64,000 nt of DNA from Elgaria multicarinata webbii (GCF_023053635.1 NC_086192.1:13059501-13123500); one strand, 5' to 3'. Positions 13,301 through 22,545 are shown, counted from the first letter of the stretch. Translations and numbers: made by a program. The notes: generated by a model from the letters alone, not told the origin.

Positions 13301-15666
13301 GCGGTATATAAATATTCTAAATAAATAAATAAATAAATAATAGCTCCATAAGGGCTAGAAGCTTGCCTTTGTTTTTAAGTGAAGGTTGAGATTCTCAGGA
13401 AACAACGCTCCTGCACGAACACAGCACATGTACATGCAGCCAGATCCAAATCCCTGTTTGTATATGTAGTTCCTCATTATCTCTCAGTGCCAAACACCCA
13501 GATTTAGGAGCTTGAATCATTCACTGTTCTGAATCTCGGCATTTACAGTCATAACGTTGACGCATTACTGAAATATGTGGGGATTCAGAAGTGCAAGTGA
13601 CTCAGAGCAATAATCCCCCAACAACTGGCGAAATTAAGATGTTATTTGATTATGCTAACGGCAAAGTGCAAAATGTTAGCAAGGACCTCCCAAATCGCTT
13701 TTGACATGTTACAAGCCTCTTCACTCTTCACTCAGCCCTCACCACCCAAACCCATTTCTCTAGACGCGTAGGATATAAGCCAAGAACTCCCCTAAAAATA
13801 GCAACTTACCCATAACATCTCTGACGAATTCTGGAGGTGGGCGGGGCGCCCATTCGTTGAGCTTTTCAGGAATTGGAACTGTCTTATCCTGCAACAAGAA
13901 ATGAGCAGCACGCTTGACAGTTTCCTCTAAAGGGGGCGAACAATTCTTAATAGAGTTATTTAAAAATGGATCTAAACAGCAATGGAAAAGGGTCAACAAA
14001 ATACAAATGGTTTTTTTTTACCCAAGTATATATTGGACGCTTGGATGCATGTTGAGAATGAAAAGCATTACGCCACGTATACCCTTGCCTGAGCGAACAT
14101 AATGGGTTGGATCCAGACTAAGTCATGAGTAGACTCATTGAAATCAATGGAGCTTAAGTTAGCCATGACTAGATTAAGTCCCATTGATTCTAATAAGTCT
14201 ACTGTAGGCATGAGAAAGTCTGGATCCAACCCAATGAAATCCTACACACACACACACACACACACACGTTTAGAGAAATTGATGGAACAGGTGACTTGAG
14301 ATGAAGTTCGGTCAGGACTCAACAGAACTCTATGGAATATGCTTAAGGTGACCTAGCTTAAATGAAAATGGCTAAAAGCTCTCTCTAAAGGGCTTCAGAG
14401 TGGAACTACAGGATCCAAAGTCATCTGCGAGCATAGGCACTGGAATGAAATGGGACATGCACAATGGGACAAAGCGCCGTCACCCGCCCTTCTCCACAAG
14501 AGTTCACACGCAGTGGTTCTCAACCTTCCTAATGCCGCGACCCTTTAATACAGTTCCTCATGTTGTGGTGACCCCCAACCATAAAATTATTTTCGTTCTT
14601 CTCTACACGATCCATTGTCATGGGATGGTTTGCTAATGAAAATAATACATAACAATAGCTTTAATAATACAAAAGATGATACATGACATAGTTCGGTCAA
14701 TACAGTTTCCTAAGACCATCGGAAATATGTGTTTTCCAATGGTCTTAGGCGACCCCTGTGAAAGGGTCATTCGACCCCCAAAGGGGTCCCGACCCACAGG
14801 TTGAGAACCGCTGGTTCACAGGGATGAATCCACGGAATGTCTTTATTGTGTTTAGGAATCATAGAATAGCACAGTTGGAAGGGGCCTACAAGGCCATCGA
14901 GTTCAACCCCCTGCTCAATGCAGGAATCCGCCCTAAAGCATCCCTGACAGATGGTTGTCCAGCTGCCTCTTGAAGGCCTCTAGTGTGGGACAGCCCACAA
15001 CCTCCCTAGGTCACTGATTCCACCGTCGCACTGCTCTAACAGTCAGGAAGTTTTTCCTGATGTCCAGCCGGAATCTGGCTTCCTGTCACTTGAGCCCCTT
15101 ATTCCGTGTCCTGCATTCTGGGAGGACCGAGAAGAGATCCTGGCTCTCCTCTGTGTGACAACCTTTCAAGTCCTTGAAGAGTGCTATCACATCTCCCTTC
15201 CATCTTCTCTTCTGCAGGCTAAACCTGCCCAGTTCTTTCAGTCTCTCTTCATAGGGCTTTGTTTCTAGACCCCTGATCATCCTGGTTGCCTTTTTTTTTT
15301 TAAGTGCTCAAGGAAATGCACAATTAAAAAACACTTTGTGCACAGGGCTGCAGCCTCTTAGCTAGGAATAATAAGCCTCCTTGAAGACTGATTTGGAAGT
15401 AACAGGACTGAGTCTGGTTCACACCTGGCCACACCCTAGTGGGGGCATCTCACCTCACCTGCCCTCCTAATCCCCCCCCCGAGGCCACGGGGGGGGGTTA
15501 GGAAAGAGAGGTAGCCCCGCCCACCAACCGCTATGCCCCGCCCCCTCACCGGATTCCTCATGAGCCGCTCCAACTTGAGGCGCTGCTCCTCCGCAGCGCT
15601 CCGGGGAATGACCAGCGGCTGCGGCTCCTTCCGGGGCCGGGAAGGCCGCGTCGGCCCCGCCGCCAT
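6588..15666 (-). CDS. PRKRIP1: PRKRIP1, PRKR-interacting protein 1 (six coding exons)
   Basis: Coding exons on the minus strand are 15666-15550, 13888-13810, 11249-11149, 10482-10397, 8342-8275 and 6703-6588. They total 567 nt, or 188 residues plus a TGA stop, against 184 residues in human. All five introns begin GT and end AG, and the phases fit. I recognise the protein from [49 protein letters not shown], a lysine/arginine-rich stretch [17 protein letters not shown], and an acidic tail ending PSFMMRR. Family knowledge: it is a nuclear and nucleolar double-stranded-RNA-binding protein that binds and inhibits the kinase PKR, and it is found in spliceosomes as an elongated helical factor. The start at 15666 is the first in-frame ATG and has G at -3 and +4. 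It lies upstream of PRKRIP1's usual neighbour ORAI2, which is not visible here. No truncation or frameshift is seen. Confidence 0.95.
6783..7217 (+). mobile_element. CR1 LINE 3' fragment, interrupted
   Basis: CR1 coding remnants (CCAGATTCAGGCTGGACATC, AGGGAGGTGGTGGGCTCTGC) run to the 3' end TTCTATGATTCTA. A 60-bp piece of an L2-like 3' end sits at 7109-7168 within the CR1 tail. Confidence 0.85.
7109..7168 (-). mobile_element. short L2-like 3' end inserted in CR1
   Basis: It reads TTATTATTACATTTATAATA followed by ACCACCCCATAGCCGAAGCT, the reverse of the common ending AGCTTCGGCTATGGGGCGGT. It interrupts the CR1 phrase GGACTCAATGGCCTTCTAGG. Confidence 0.75.
7540..7858 (+). mobile_element. CR1 LINE 3' fragment
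   Basis: It retains CCAGAGGGCAGGACACGGAA, CCTAGGGAGGTGGTGGGCTC and the terminal TTCTATGATTCTAT. It lies between the last two PRKRIP1 exons. Confidence 0.88.
8275..8342 (-). CDS. PRKRIP1: PRKRIP1 coding exon 5
   Basis: It encodes [20 protein letters not shown] followed by DA, the lysine-rich end of the long helix. The acceptor is TTACAG and the donor is GTAACG. It ends one base into an alanine codon. Confidence 0.91.
8437..8580 (-). mobile_element. CR1 tail interrupted by an L2-like 3' end
   Basis: CR1 tail sequence (AAGGCCATCGAGTCCAACCC) is cut at about 8488 by AAACCGCCCAGAGAGCTTCG and its TAATAAATAAA tail. It resumes at about 8563 with TGGCTCAATGCAGGAACC. Confidence 0.75.
8583..9172 (-). 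mobile_element. CR1 LINE 3' fragment
   Basis: Reverse-oriented CR1 from its ATAGAATCATAGAATAG end back through [15 protein letters not shown] and [18 protein letters not shown] to the region of the conserved NAILGC block. Several frameshifts and stops are present. Confidence 0.9.
9176..9276 (+). mobile_element. CR1 3' tail, opposite orientation
   Basis: It begins near AGCCATCTGTCAGGTATGCT and ends TTCCAACTCTACTGTTCCGTG. It abuts the previous CR1 head to head. Each has its own 3' end, so these are two insertions and not one 5' inversion. Confidence 0.8.
9570..10297 (+). mobile_element. L2-like LINE 3' part with (ATT)n tail
   Basis: The C-terminal reverse-transcriptase region is readable over 157 codons (9634-10107): [57 protein letters not shown] short upstream part is in another frame. 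The 3' UTR ends with a 48-bp (ATT)n run. It lies just 3' of PRKRIP1 exon 4, inside the intron. Confidence 0.85.
10397..10482 (-). CDS. PRKRIP1: PRKRIP1 coding exon 4
   Basis: It encodes [20 protein letters not shown] and then QTAKRRRKR, a helical basic segment of nuclear-localisation type. The acceptor is TTGCAG and the donor is GTGAGG. The last arginine codon is split with exon 5. Confidence 0.93.
11149..11249 (-). CDS. PRKRIP1: PRKRIP1 coding exon 3
   Basis: It encodes [19 protein letters not shown] and then [14 protein letters not shown]. The acceptor is TGGTAG and the donor is GTCAGA. It closes the split glycine codon and ends in phase 0. Confidence 0.93.
11328..11768 (-). mobile_element. 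CR1 LINE fragment carrying a second CR1 tail
   Basis: A reverse CR1 copy is interrupted at 11579-11668 by another CR1 3' end (ATAGAATCATAGCATAGTAG...). The outer copy resumes at GTGTCCTACACTCTGGG. Confidence 0.85.
11579..11668 (-). mobile_element. CR1 3' tail nested in CR1
   Basis: A 90-bp CR1 end with its own ATAGAATCATAG terminus sits inside the ATTCCG/TGTCCTGCACTCTGGG phrase of the host CR1. Both have the same orientation. Confidence 0.75.
12190..12213. repeat. (CA)n microsatellite
   Basis: A pure CA run of about 24 bp within a PRKRIP1 intron. A similar run lies at 14244-14267. Confidence 0.9.
12690..13342 (+). mobile_element. L2-like LINE 3' part
   Basis: It encodes [56 protein letters not shown] and, in another frame, the end block [16 protein letters not shown]. 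It ends with GGAGCGGTATATAAATATTC and AATAAATAAATAA. Confidence 0.85.
13810..13888 (-). CDS. PRKRIP1: PRKRIP1 coding exon 2
   Basis: It encodes [20 protein letters not shown] followed by FVRDVMG, the most conserved part of the family. The acceptor is TTGCAG and the donor is GTAAGT. It starts in phase 0 and ends one base into a glycine codon. Confidence 0.94.
14103..14235. mobile_element. palindromic MITE (GGGTTGGATCCAGAC ends)
   Basis: Both ends read TGGGTTGGATCCAGACT inward, and the inner sequence is a poor copy of itself in reverse (GACTCATTGAAATCAATGG). A related copy, split by another element, lies at 23329-23874. Confidence 0.7.
14511..14813. mobile_element. SPIN-type hAT non-autonomous element
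   Basis: The ends read CAGTGGTTCTCAACCTTCC and, inverted, CAGCGGTTCTCAACCTGTGG, with the diagnostic internal TAAGACCATCGGAAATATG / CCAATGGTCTTAGGCGACC arms. It is flanked by GTTCACAC (14502-14509) and GTTCACAG (14814-14821). These form an 8-bp target duplication of the hAT pattern nTnnnnAn with one mismatch. SPIN elements are known to have spread horizontally among tetrapods, including squamates. It holds no transposase. Confidence 0.85.
14853..15291 (-). mobile_element. CR1 LINE 3' fragment
   Basis: It runs from ATCATAGAATAGCACAGTTG to the reverse of [20 protein letters not shown] and ends at a poly-T run. It lies 40 bp past the SPIN element. Confidence 0.88.
15550..15666 (-). CDS. PRKRIP1: PRKRIP1 coding exon 1
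   Basis: It encodes 39 residues, beginning [15 protein letters not shown] and ending RLMRNP. The donor GTGAGG follows at 15549 and the phase is 0. It lies in a CpG-rich block. The reading frame stays open upstream but has no earlier ATG. Confidence 0.93.
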
Positions 15667-16050
15667 CCCACACCCCCTTCCCGGCTCCTTTCCCCTGCTC
15701 AAAAGGCCGCGGCCCCGACCGATGACGTCACGGAGGGCGACGGTCAGAGAAGCAAGTCCTGCGGAGGCGACGGCGGGTGGGAAAGGGGCGGGGCATCCTG
15801 GCCCCGCCCCCTCTGCTCTCGCTACCCCCCTCCTCCTTCTGACGAATAGGTATATTAATAAGGCACTTAATATTAATGAGGGCGCGAAAACTCGGCCAGA
15901 ACTGACGGTTTAAAAAAAAAAAACGAAGAAGCGGATTGGCGCCGCTGCTCCTGAGGCGATTGGAGAAGGGATTCGCGCGAGGGGAGAACTCCCAGAATCC
16001 CTCACGGCCATGTTGGTTATGAGCGCGCAATAATAATTCCTGAGGCGTTT
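15667..16050 (-). promoter_or_regulatory. PRKRIP1: PRKRIP1 CpG promoter
   Basis: The GC- and CpG-rich block that begins inside exon 1 continues upstream to about 15800, then gives way to AT-rich DNA by 16020. It holds a perfect CRE palindrome (15723-15730), GC boxes (CCCCGCCCC), and an ACTCCCAGAATCCC stretch at 15988 that resembles part of the ZNF143/Staf element. There is no TATA box at a suitable distance. This fits a housekeeping promoter. Confidence 0.65.
15723..15730. promoter_or_regulatory. CRE palindrome TGACGTCA
   Basis: A perfect 8-bp CREB/ATF site lies 57 bp upstream of the PRKRIP1 ATG inside the CpG block. Such sites close to start sites are common in constitutive promoters. Confidence 0.6.
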
Positions 16051-16559
16051 TAGTTTCAAATATAAATATATTTATACAAATATAATTTATACAAATGAAG
16101 GGTAACAAAGTAAAGTGGATTTATGGCATGGAGGGAGAACCCCCAAAATGCCAATATGTTTTGTTAAGCTTTCGCTGTGTGAAATATAATAAAAATACCC
16201 AGGTCACAGTAAAACACAGGATTTTAAAAATGGGATTTGTTGTATTTTTAAAATCTTGTACTACACCTAAGAAATAGTATACTGAAAAGCACTTTATAAA
16301 TACTGTCAATAACACACCTGCATACAAGATCACTTATTATATTTGTATTAAACTAAATAAACTATTATACAAAATAAATTAACTGAAATCTCCCTTATAA
16401 TTTCCTCCCACTGATTCTAGTTCTGCCCTCTGGAGCAACAGAGAACAAATCTCAGTGTTTTCTGCATGAAATCCTGTCAGATATTTGACTACTATGGTCA
16501 TCTTTTCGGTCAAGACTTTTCTCCCAGGCATTTAGCAATACGTAATGACCCTGGGCCTG

Positions 16560-16735
16560 GTTTTTTTTTGGCTCATCGTTTTTAAAGTTGGTTTTAAATG
16601 TATGTGTATTTTGCTGGTTTTTGTGTTTTTTAATCTTTGTATATAGTTTTTAAGTGTTTTATCTTATGTGAAACGCCCAGAGAGCTTCGGCTATGGGGCG
16701 GTATACAAATACAACAACAACAACAATAATATATT
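16560..16735 (+). mobile_element. L2-like 3' end
   Basis: T-rich sequence leads to AACGCCCAGAGAGCTTCGGC, TATGGGGCGGTATACAAAT and a (CAA)n tail. It is one of about a dozen copies of this ending in the window. Confidence 0.7.
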
Positions 16736-16784
16736 TCCTCTTAATTGTTTCCTCTTTTTGCCCAACTGTTCCTCATACGACAAA

Positions 16785-18077
16785 GGCCTCATCTACACCA
16801 AGCAGGATATTGCACTATGAAAGCGGTACATAAAAGGCAGGAGCCACACGACTGCTTTATAGTGGTACTGAAGTGTGCTGACAACTGTTGGGGCCCATTG
16901 ACACAGACCATGTACCCCTTTATAGTGCTATATCCTGCTCGGTGTGGCTCCTGCCTTTTATAAACCGCTTTCATAGTGCAATATCCTTCTTGGTGTGGCT
17001 CCTGGCTTTTATAAACCGCTTTCATAGTGCAATATCCTTCTTGGTGTGGCTCCTGCCTTTTATAAACCGCTTTCATAGTGCAATATCCCACTTGGTGTGG
17101 CTCCTGCCTTTTATAAACCGCTTTCATAGTGCAATATCCCGCTTGGTGTGGCTCCTGCCTTTTATAAACCGCTTTCATAGTGCAATATCCCGCTCGGTGT
17201 GGCTCCTGCCTTTTATAAACCGCTTTCATAGTGCAATATCCTGCTTGGTGTGGCTCCTGCCTTTTATATACCGCTTTCATAGTGCAATATCCCACTTGGT
17301 GTGGCTCCTGCCTTTTATAAACTGCTTTCATAGTGCAATATCCCGCTTGGTGTGGCTCCTGCCTTTTATAAACTGCTTTCATAGTGCAATATCCCGCTTG
17401 GTGTGGCTCCTGCCTTTTATAAACCGCTTTCATAGTGCAATATCCTGCTTGGTGTGGCTCCTGCCTTTTATATACCGCTTTCATAGTGCAATATCCCACT
17501 TGGTGTGGCTCCTGCCTTTTATAAACCGCTTTCATAGTGCAATATCCCGCTTGGTGTGGCTCCTGCCTTTTATATACCGCTTTCATAGTGCAATATCCCG
17601 CTCGGTGTGGCTCCTGCCTTTTATAAACCGCTTTCATAGTGCAATATCCTGCTTGGTGTGGCTCCTGCCTTTTATATACCGCTTTCATAGTGCAATATCC
17701 CACTTGGTGTGGCTCCTGCCTTTTATAAACTGCTTTCATAGTGCAATATCCCGCTTGGTGTGGCTCCTGCCTTTTATAAACCGCTTTCATAGTGCAATAT
17801 CCTGCTTGGTGTGGCTCCTGCCTTTTATATACCGCTTTCATAGTGCAATATCCTGCTTGGTGTGGCTCCTGGCTTTTATATACCGCTTTCATAGTGCAAT
17901 ATCCCGCTTGGTGTGGCTCCTGGCTTTTATATACCGCTTTCATAGTGCAATATCCCGCTTGGTGTGGCTCCTGCCTTTTATAAACCGCTTTCGTACTGCA
18001 ATATCCTGCTTGGTGTGGCTCCTGCCTTTTATAAACCGCTTTCGTACTGCAATATCCTGCTTGGTGTAGATTAGGCC
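16785..18077. mobile_element. MITE expanded by a 51-bp minisatellite
   Basis: The left end, GGCCTCATCTACACCAAGCA, and the inverted right end (GGCCTAATCTACACCAAGCA) match over about 65 bp. Between them, a normal-looking left half (to about 16925) is followed by about 22 tandem copies of a 51-bp piece of the right end. Superfamily and target duplication are not clear from the flanks. Confidence 0.8.
16925..18065. repeat. 51-bp minisatellite, about 22 units
   Basis: The unit begins TTGGTGTGGCTCCTGCCTTT and continues through ACCGCTTTCATAGTGCAAT. Because 51 is a multiple of three and the unit lacks stops, it yields long open frames of 17-residue repeats on both strands. These are not genes. Variants at three sites recur every four units. 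Confidence 0.95.
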
Positions 18078-18430
18078 AAGGTTTCTAGATCCTGCCCCAC
18101 CCTGGTTGCTCCAGGATGCTCCATTTTGTCCTTAAAATGGTACCCAGAATTCAACCCAGTACTCCAGTGCAGCATAGAGTTCTGCAAGAGTTTCTGGATC
18201 CAGAAGACAAAAGGTTTGAAAACCTCTGAATTCCAGCACTGAACTAGAAATGTAGGAAGCCGCTGTTTGAGCACGGACATTATTCCTTCCCTAATAGGTA
18301 CAATTAAAAACAGTGCTGGGTATATTGTATATTGTATATACAACCTCCTCCCCAAGGGCAATGCTAATTTTGTGCTCAACATGATGCAGATTAAATACAT
18401 TTCCCTTAGTCTCGCTTCATTTATTTTGCT
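18078..18430. other. no recognisable feature
   Basis: Intergenic sequence between the expanded MITE and the long CR1. There is no convincing gene or repeat. Confidence 0.5.
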
Positions 18431-18432
18431 TT

Positions 18433-19378
18433 CATAGAATCATAGAATAGTAGAGTTGGGACGGGGCCTATGAGGCCATCAAGTCCAACCCCCTGCTCAA
18501 TGCAGGAATCCACCCTAAAGCATACTTGAAAGAGGGTTGTCCAGCTGCCTCTTGAAGGCCTCTAGTGTGGGGGAGCCCACAACCTCCCTAGGTAACTGGT
18601 TCCATTGTTGTACTGCTCTAACAGTCAGGAAGTTTTTCCTGATGTCCAGCTGGAATCTGGCTTCCTGTAACTTGAGCCCGTTGTTCCGTGTCCTGCACTC
18701 TGGGAGGATTGAGAAGAGATCCTGGCCCTCCTCTGTGTGACAACCTTTTAAGTGTTTGAAGAGTGCTCTCATGTCTCCCCTCCATCTTCTCTTCTCCAGG
18801 CTAAACCTGCCCAGTTCTTTCAGTCTCTCCTCATAGGGCTTTGTTTCCAGACCCCTGATCATCCTCGTTGCCCTCCTCTGAACACGCTCCAGCTTGTCTG
18901 CGTCCTTCTTGAATTGTGGAGCCCAGAACTGGACGCAATACTCTAGATGAGGCCTAACCAGGGCCGAATAGAGAGGAACCAGGACCTCACGTGATTTGGA
19001 AGCTATACTTCTGTTAGTGCAGCCCAAAATAGCATTTGCTTTTCTTGCAGCCATATCGCACTGTTGGCTCATATTCAGCTTGTGATCTACAACAATTCCA
19101 AGATCTTTCTCGTTTGTAGTCTTGCTAAGCCAAGTATCCCCCATCTTGTAACTGTGCCTTTGGTTTCTTTTTCCTAGGTGTAGAACTTGGCATTTATCCC
19201 TATTAAATTTCATTCTGTTGTTTTCAGCCCAGCGCTCCAGCCTATCAAGATCACTTTGAAGTTTGTTTCTGTCTTCCAGGGTATTAGCTATCCTACCCAA
19301 TTTTGTGTCATCTGCAAATTTGATCAGCGTTCCCTGCACTTCCTTGTCCAAATCATTAATAATGATTCAGAGTTGGGT
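18433..19378 (-). mobile_element. CR1 LINE, longest copy, with a 278-codon open remnant
   Basis: The frame 19351-18515 encodes the end of the CR1 reverse transcriptase: [10 protein letters not shown] (catalytic FADD box), [65 protein letters not shown], down to the stop. It is 5' truncated just before the FADD box, so it cannot act by itself. It ends in ATAGAATCATAG. The intact frame suggests a fairly young copy. Confidence 0.93.
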
Positions 19379-19379
19379 A

Positions 19380-19828
19380 ATCCAGGCCTGTTTTGGCGAG
19401 GAAACCTCTAAAAATGTTTGACATTTTTCGGTAAAAGTCAGGAAAGGAAATTCTATTTATTTTCTCCTCAAGTGATGCAAAATGTTTAAGTGAAATAAGA
19501 ATTGCCTCCACATTCTGTAACGTAAATGTACCAGTCGTGTTTTCAGACAAGGCACTTAATCCAGTTGTGGACAATTTATTTTGATTACTAGAACTGAACG
19601 AAGTTGACAGTCCTTCCACACAGAAGTCGACTCCCAAGCTTTCTTCATTTCAGCAGCATAATTTAGGTAAAGGTGGGAGTAATTTTGTTGCCGCTCTTGC
19701 TCATAATTCAGAATCAGAAAACTTGTCAATCTACTACAAATCACTCAGAAATCCAAATTTAACTTCTCCACACTCCTGCTTTATGTGCAATCACCTTGCT
19801 TCATTCATGCAAATTGTACAAGGATGTT
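19380..19828. other. no recognisable feature
   Basis: AT-rich intergenic DNA between PRKRIP1 and SH2B2. Short open frames here have no recognisable protein similarity. Confidence 0.5.
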
Positions 19829-19829
19829 T

Positions 19830-19929
19830 TAGAATTTTTTTAAACAGTGTATACTATGTTTTTAATTAGTATTTTATGTATTTTATGCTTGCTGTTCCCG
19901 CCTCGATCCAGTTGGAGACAGGCAAGAAA

Positions 19930-19969
<40 letters not shown>

Positions 19970-19970
19970 G
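19830..19970 (+). mobile_element. L2-like 3' end with (ATT)n tail
   Basis: It has the same ending as the L2-like copy at 9570-10297 (CCCGCCTCGATCCAGTTGGA) and a run of about 40 bp of (ATT)n. Confidence 0.75.
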
Positions 19971-20787
19971 GTCCACACAGCCTTTGTAACGCTCCTCTGT
20001 TTTCCTGCCCCTTCCTTATTTTTTCTTACTTCAAAAAATCGGTAAAAGAGAGAAAGATAGAATAGTTGCATGATGTCTTTTAACTAAATGCACTCAACTA
20101 AATGCACCCTTTGAATTGCAATCATTTGCACAACCCTGTTTTTGACCATGAGAGGGCATTAGCATGCTTTTTTTAAACGATGAGGATGATTTATTAGGGT
20201 TAGCAGGATTTAAAAACATGTCTCATATGTTTAAGGATCTGCCTCTTTGTTTCAAAACATCTTCGGTTTATTGAGTATGATGCCTGTCCTTAGTTTTAAA
20301 TACTACAATGCTGGAGTGTCCCTTTCTGGGCAGAAATTGTTCCTCTTTCAAAAGGCAGTAGACTCTTTTAATTGATGTTCAAGAGTACGAGATAGCTACT
20401 CCATCCTTCTCAGCATGGGGACAAAACAGAAGGACTTTTTAAGATCTTAAAAGTTTAATTCCCGTTTAAGTTCCCATGCTAACAATGCAGAAAGCAGGGG
20501 ATGGTTTTATTGCATGTGGCAAGTGGGGGGGGGGAGTGCCCCCTGCAACATTCAACAATGTAGTATGACTGACTTGCTGAAGCTCGTCTGGGGTGTGTGT
20601 CTACATGACGCCGTTTTGCAGTTGCTTCCCCCCCCCCAAAACCCCGCACTTCACTGCTACCGTGCAGGAATGCTAAATCTCGATGGCAGGAGGGAGCACA
20701 AGTTATCTGGCAAACGCTGCGGTTGTCAAAACCAATGCTCTGCATTCCCGGGCTTACCTTGCACTGGGATCTGCTCCTAGGAACGCC

Positions 20788-20821
20788 CCCGAATCAAAGT
20801 CACCACTGACTTCGATTCGGG
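20788..20821. repeat. short inverted repeat beside the 5S-like array
   Basis: CCCGAATCAAAGTCA is followed after four bases by TGACTTCGATTCGGG. These are 15-bp arms with one mismatch that could fold as a hairpin. Confidence 0.7.
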
Positions 20822-20854
20822 AGAAACAATGCGGTAGCTTCGGAGCAAACGGAA

Positions 20855-21600
20855 ACGTCGCGGTAAAAGTGCGATTTGACGTGCGACGTACAGTGCGAGA
20901 CAGTGCCGTTTCAGCGGTAAAGCCCCGAAGTGGCTGAGACTTGGTGACTGCGTGATATAAACAACGCAGCAGCCACTACAGGGTATATAGGGCATATAGA
21001 CAACCCCAGGGTCTGCTGAGTGCTTGGAAGGGAGACCAACTGGTAAAAGTGTGATTTTATGTGCGACGTACGTGCGACGTACAGTGCGAGACAGTGCCGT
21101 TTCAGCGGTAAAGCCCCGAAGTGGCTGAGAGTTGGTGACTGCGCGATATAAACAACGCAGCAGCCACTACAGGGTATATAGGGCATATAGACAACCCCAG
21201 GGTCTGCTCAGTGCTTGGAAGGGAGACCAACCGGTAAAAGTGCGATTTTATGTGCGACGTACAGTGCGAGACAGTGCCATTTCAGCGGTAAAGCCCCGAA
21301 GTGGCTGAGAGTTGGTGACTGCGCGATATAAACAACGCAGCAGCCACTACAGGGTATATAGGGCATATAGACAACCCCAGGGTCTGCTCAGTGCTTGGAA
21401 GGGAGACCAACCGGTAAAAGTGCGATTTTATGTGCGACGTACAGTGCGAGACAGTGCCATTTCAGCGGTAAAGCCCCGAAGTGGCTGAGACTTGGTGACT
21501 GCGTGATATAAACAACGCAGCAGCCACTACAGGGTATATAGGGCATATAGACAAGCCCAGGGTCTGCTCAGTGCTTGTAAGGGAGACCAACCGGGAACTG
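20855..21600 (+). repeat. four tandem units of about 180 bp with 5S rRNA-like 3' half
   Basis: CAGTGCC(G/A)TTTCAGCGGT recurs at 20901, 21092, 21272 and 21452, giving periods of 191, 180 and 180 bp. Each unit ends with CAGGGTCTGCT(C/G)AGTGCTTGG and AAGGGAGACCAAC. These track the internal promoter half of 5S rRNA (AGTACTTGGATGGGAGACCG). The other half of the unit, rich in GCGACGTAC, is unfamiliar. A 5S-derived SINE remnant amplified in tandem is the likeliest origin. It is not a normal 5S gene, because the first half of 5S is absent. Confidence 0.7.
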
Positions 21601-22540
21601 CCTTGAGTTCCACAATGAAAGAAAGATCACAGAATGATCCTTGCCCACCCCCCTCCCCATCACAGAATACAGTTCCATGGTTTCCCAGGGAGAACACCAA
21701 GAAAATATTATAGTATTTCCAATATACGAGCTTGTTTTAACACTTGTTTTATTCCTCGCTCCCCCACAAAAATGAAAGAGAAAAGAAAGCCAGAACACCA
21801 TTCTTTTTTCCAGCTCTTTTACAAGTTCGGTTTGTAAATAAAATTAATTTATTCTACAGCACATTAAAACTTTTCCACATTTTTTTTTAAAAAACCCGAT
21901 ATTTACAAATTAACATTTCAGTTCGCAGCTCCCCACCCGCACTTTGCTCTGATTGGCACAGAAGAAATCAATATAGGTAAGAGTGAAATTCCATATCCTT
22001 CCTGTCCACGACTCCTTGTGAAGAAGGAGCCCCCAACAATGAAGGTGACCCTTGTTCCCATGACCATCATCCGTTTCTTCAGGGGTAAATGGAAAAACAG
22101 GTCTATATTCAAAGGCTCCCTCCTTGTTTTGTACCACATTGTTGCAGGTGTCCACGTTGCAAAGTTTTTTCAGAAAATACATCTCTTTACGATGAGGCTG
22201 CAAGTTGGGTTCTCGTGTTGAAAATCAAGAGGAAATCACTTCAAAGGACAGCAGTTTTCCCAATGACTTGATGCTGTAAAAACCACGTCGGCAATTTTCA
22301 GAAGCTTCTTTAAAAGGCAGAAGTTCAATTAGTCACCTATGCGCACTGCACTCATTGAACAAGGGAAAGATATCACTTCCTTCCAGATGACCCTCTGATC
22401 TTTTCCCTGGACAGAAACCATGGTAGGGGCAGATGGTATGGATACAGCTCAGAGGTCCTCCCAACAATAAAAATAAATTTGGCTTCTTTGGGACAATAAG
22501 GGTGGTTTTCTGAATTTTGCGTTCTCAAATTTGTGGTTGT
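21601..22540. other. single-copy DNA with an unrecognised 97-codon open frame
   Basis: A minus-strand frame at 22203-21910 is followed by AATAAA on the same strand at about 21851. I recognise no protein in it and see no flanking splice sites of note. It could be part of an unannotated transcript end or be chance. The rest holds nothing I can name. Confidence 0.3.
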
Positions 22541-22545
22541 GGCTC

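Noticed and set aside
16925-18065. CRISPR-like array
   Set aside because: There are no spacers. Units are contiguous, the genome is a vertebrate, and the sequence is a MITE end.
16789-18069. Open frames of 384 and 393 codons with 17-residue repeats on both strands
   Set aside because: They arise because a stop-free 51-bp DNA unit is a multiple of three. The repeat is derived from a MITE end.
18515-19351. 278-codon minus frame as a host gene
   Set aside because: It is the end of a CR1 reverse transcriptase in a 5'-truncated LINE.
20855-21600. functional 5S rRNA gene cluster
   Set aside because: Only the second half of 5S is recognisable, the units are 180-191 bp, and the first half is unrelated sequence.
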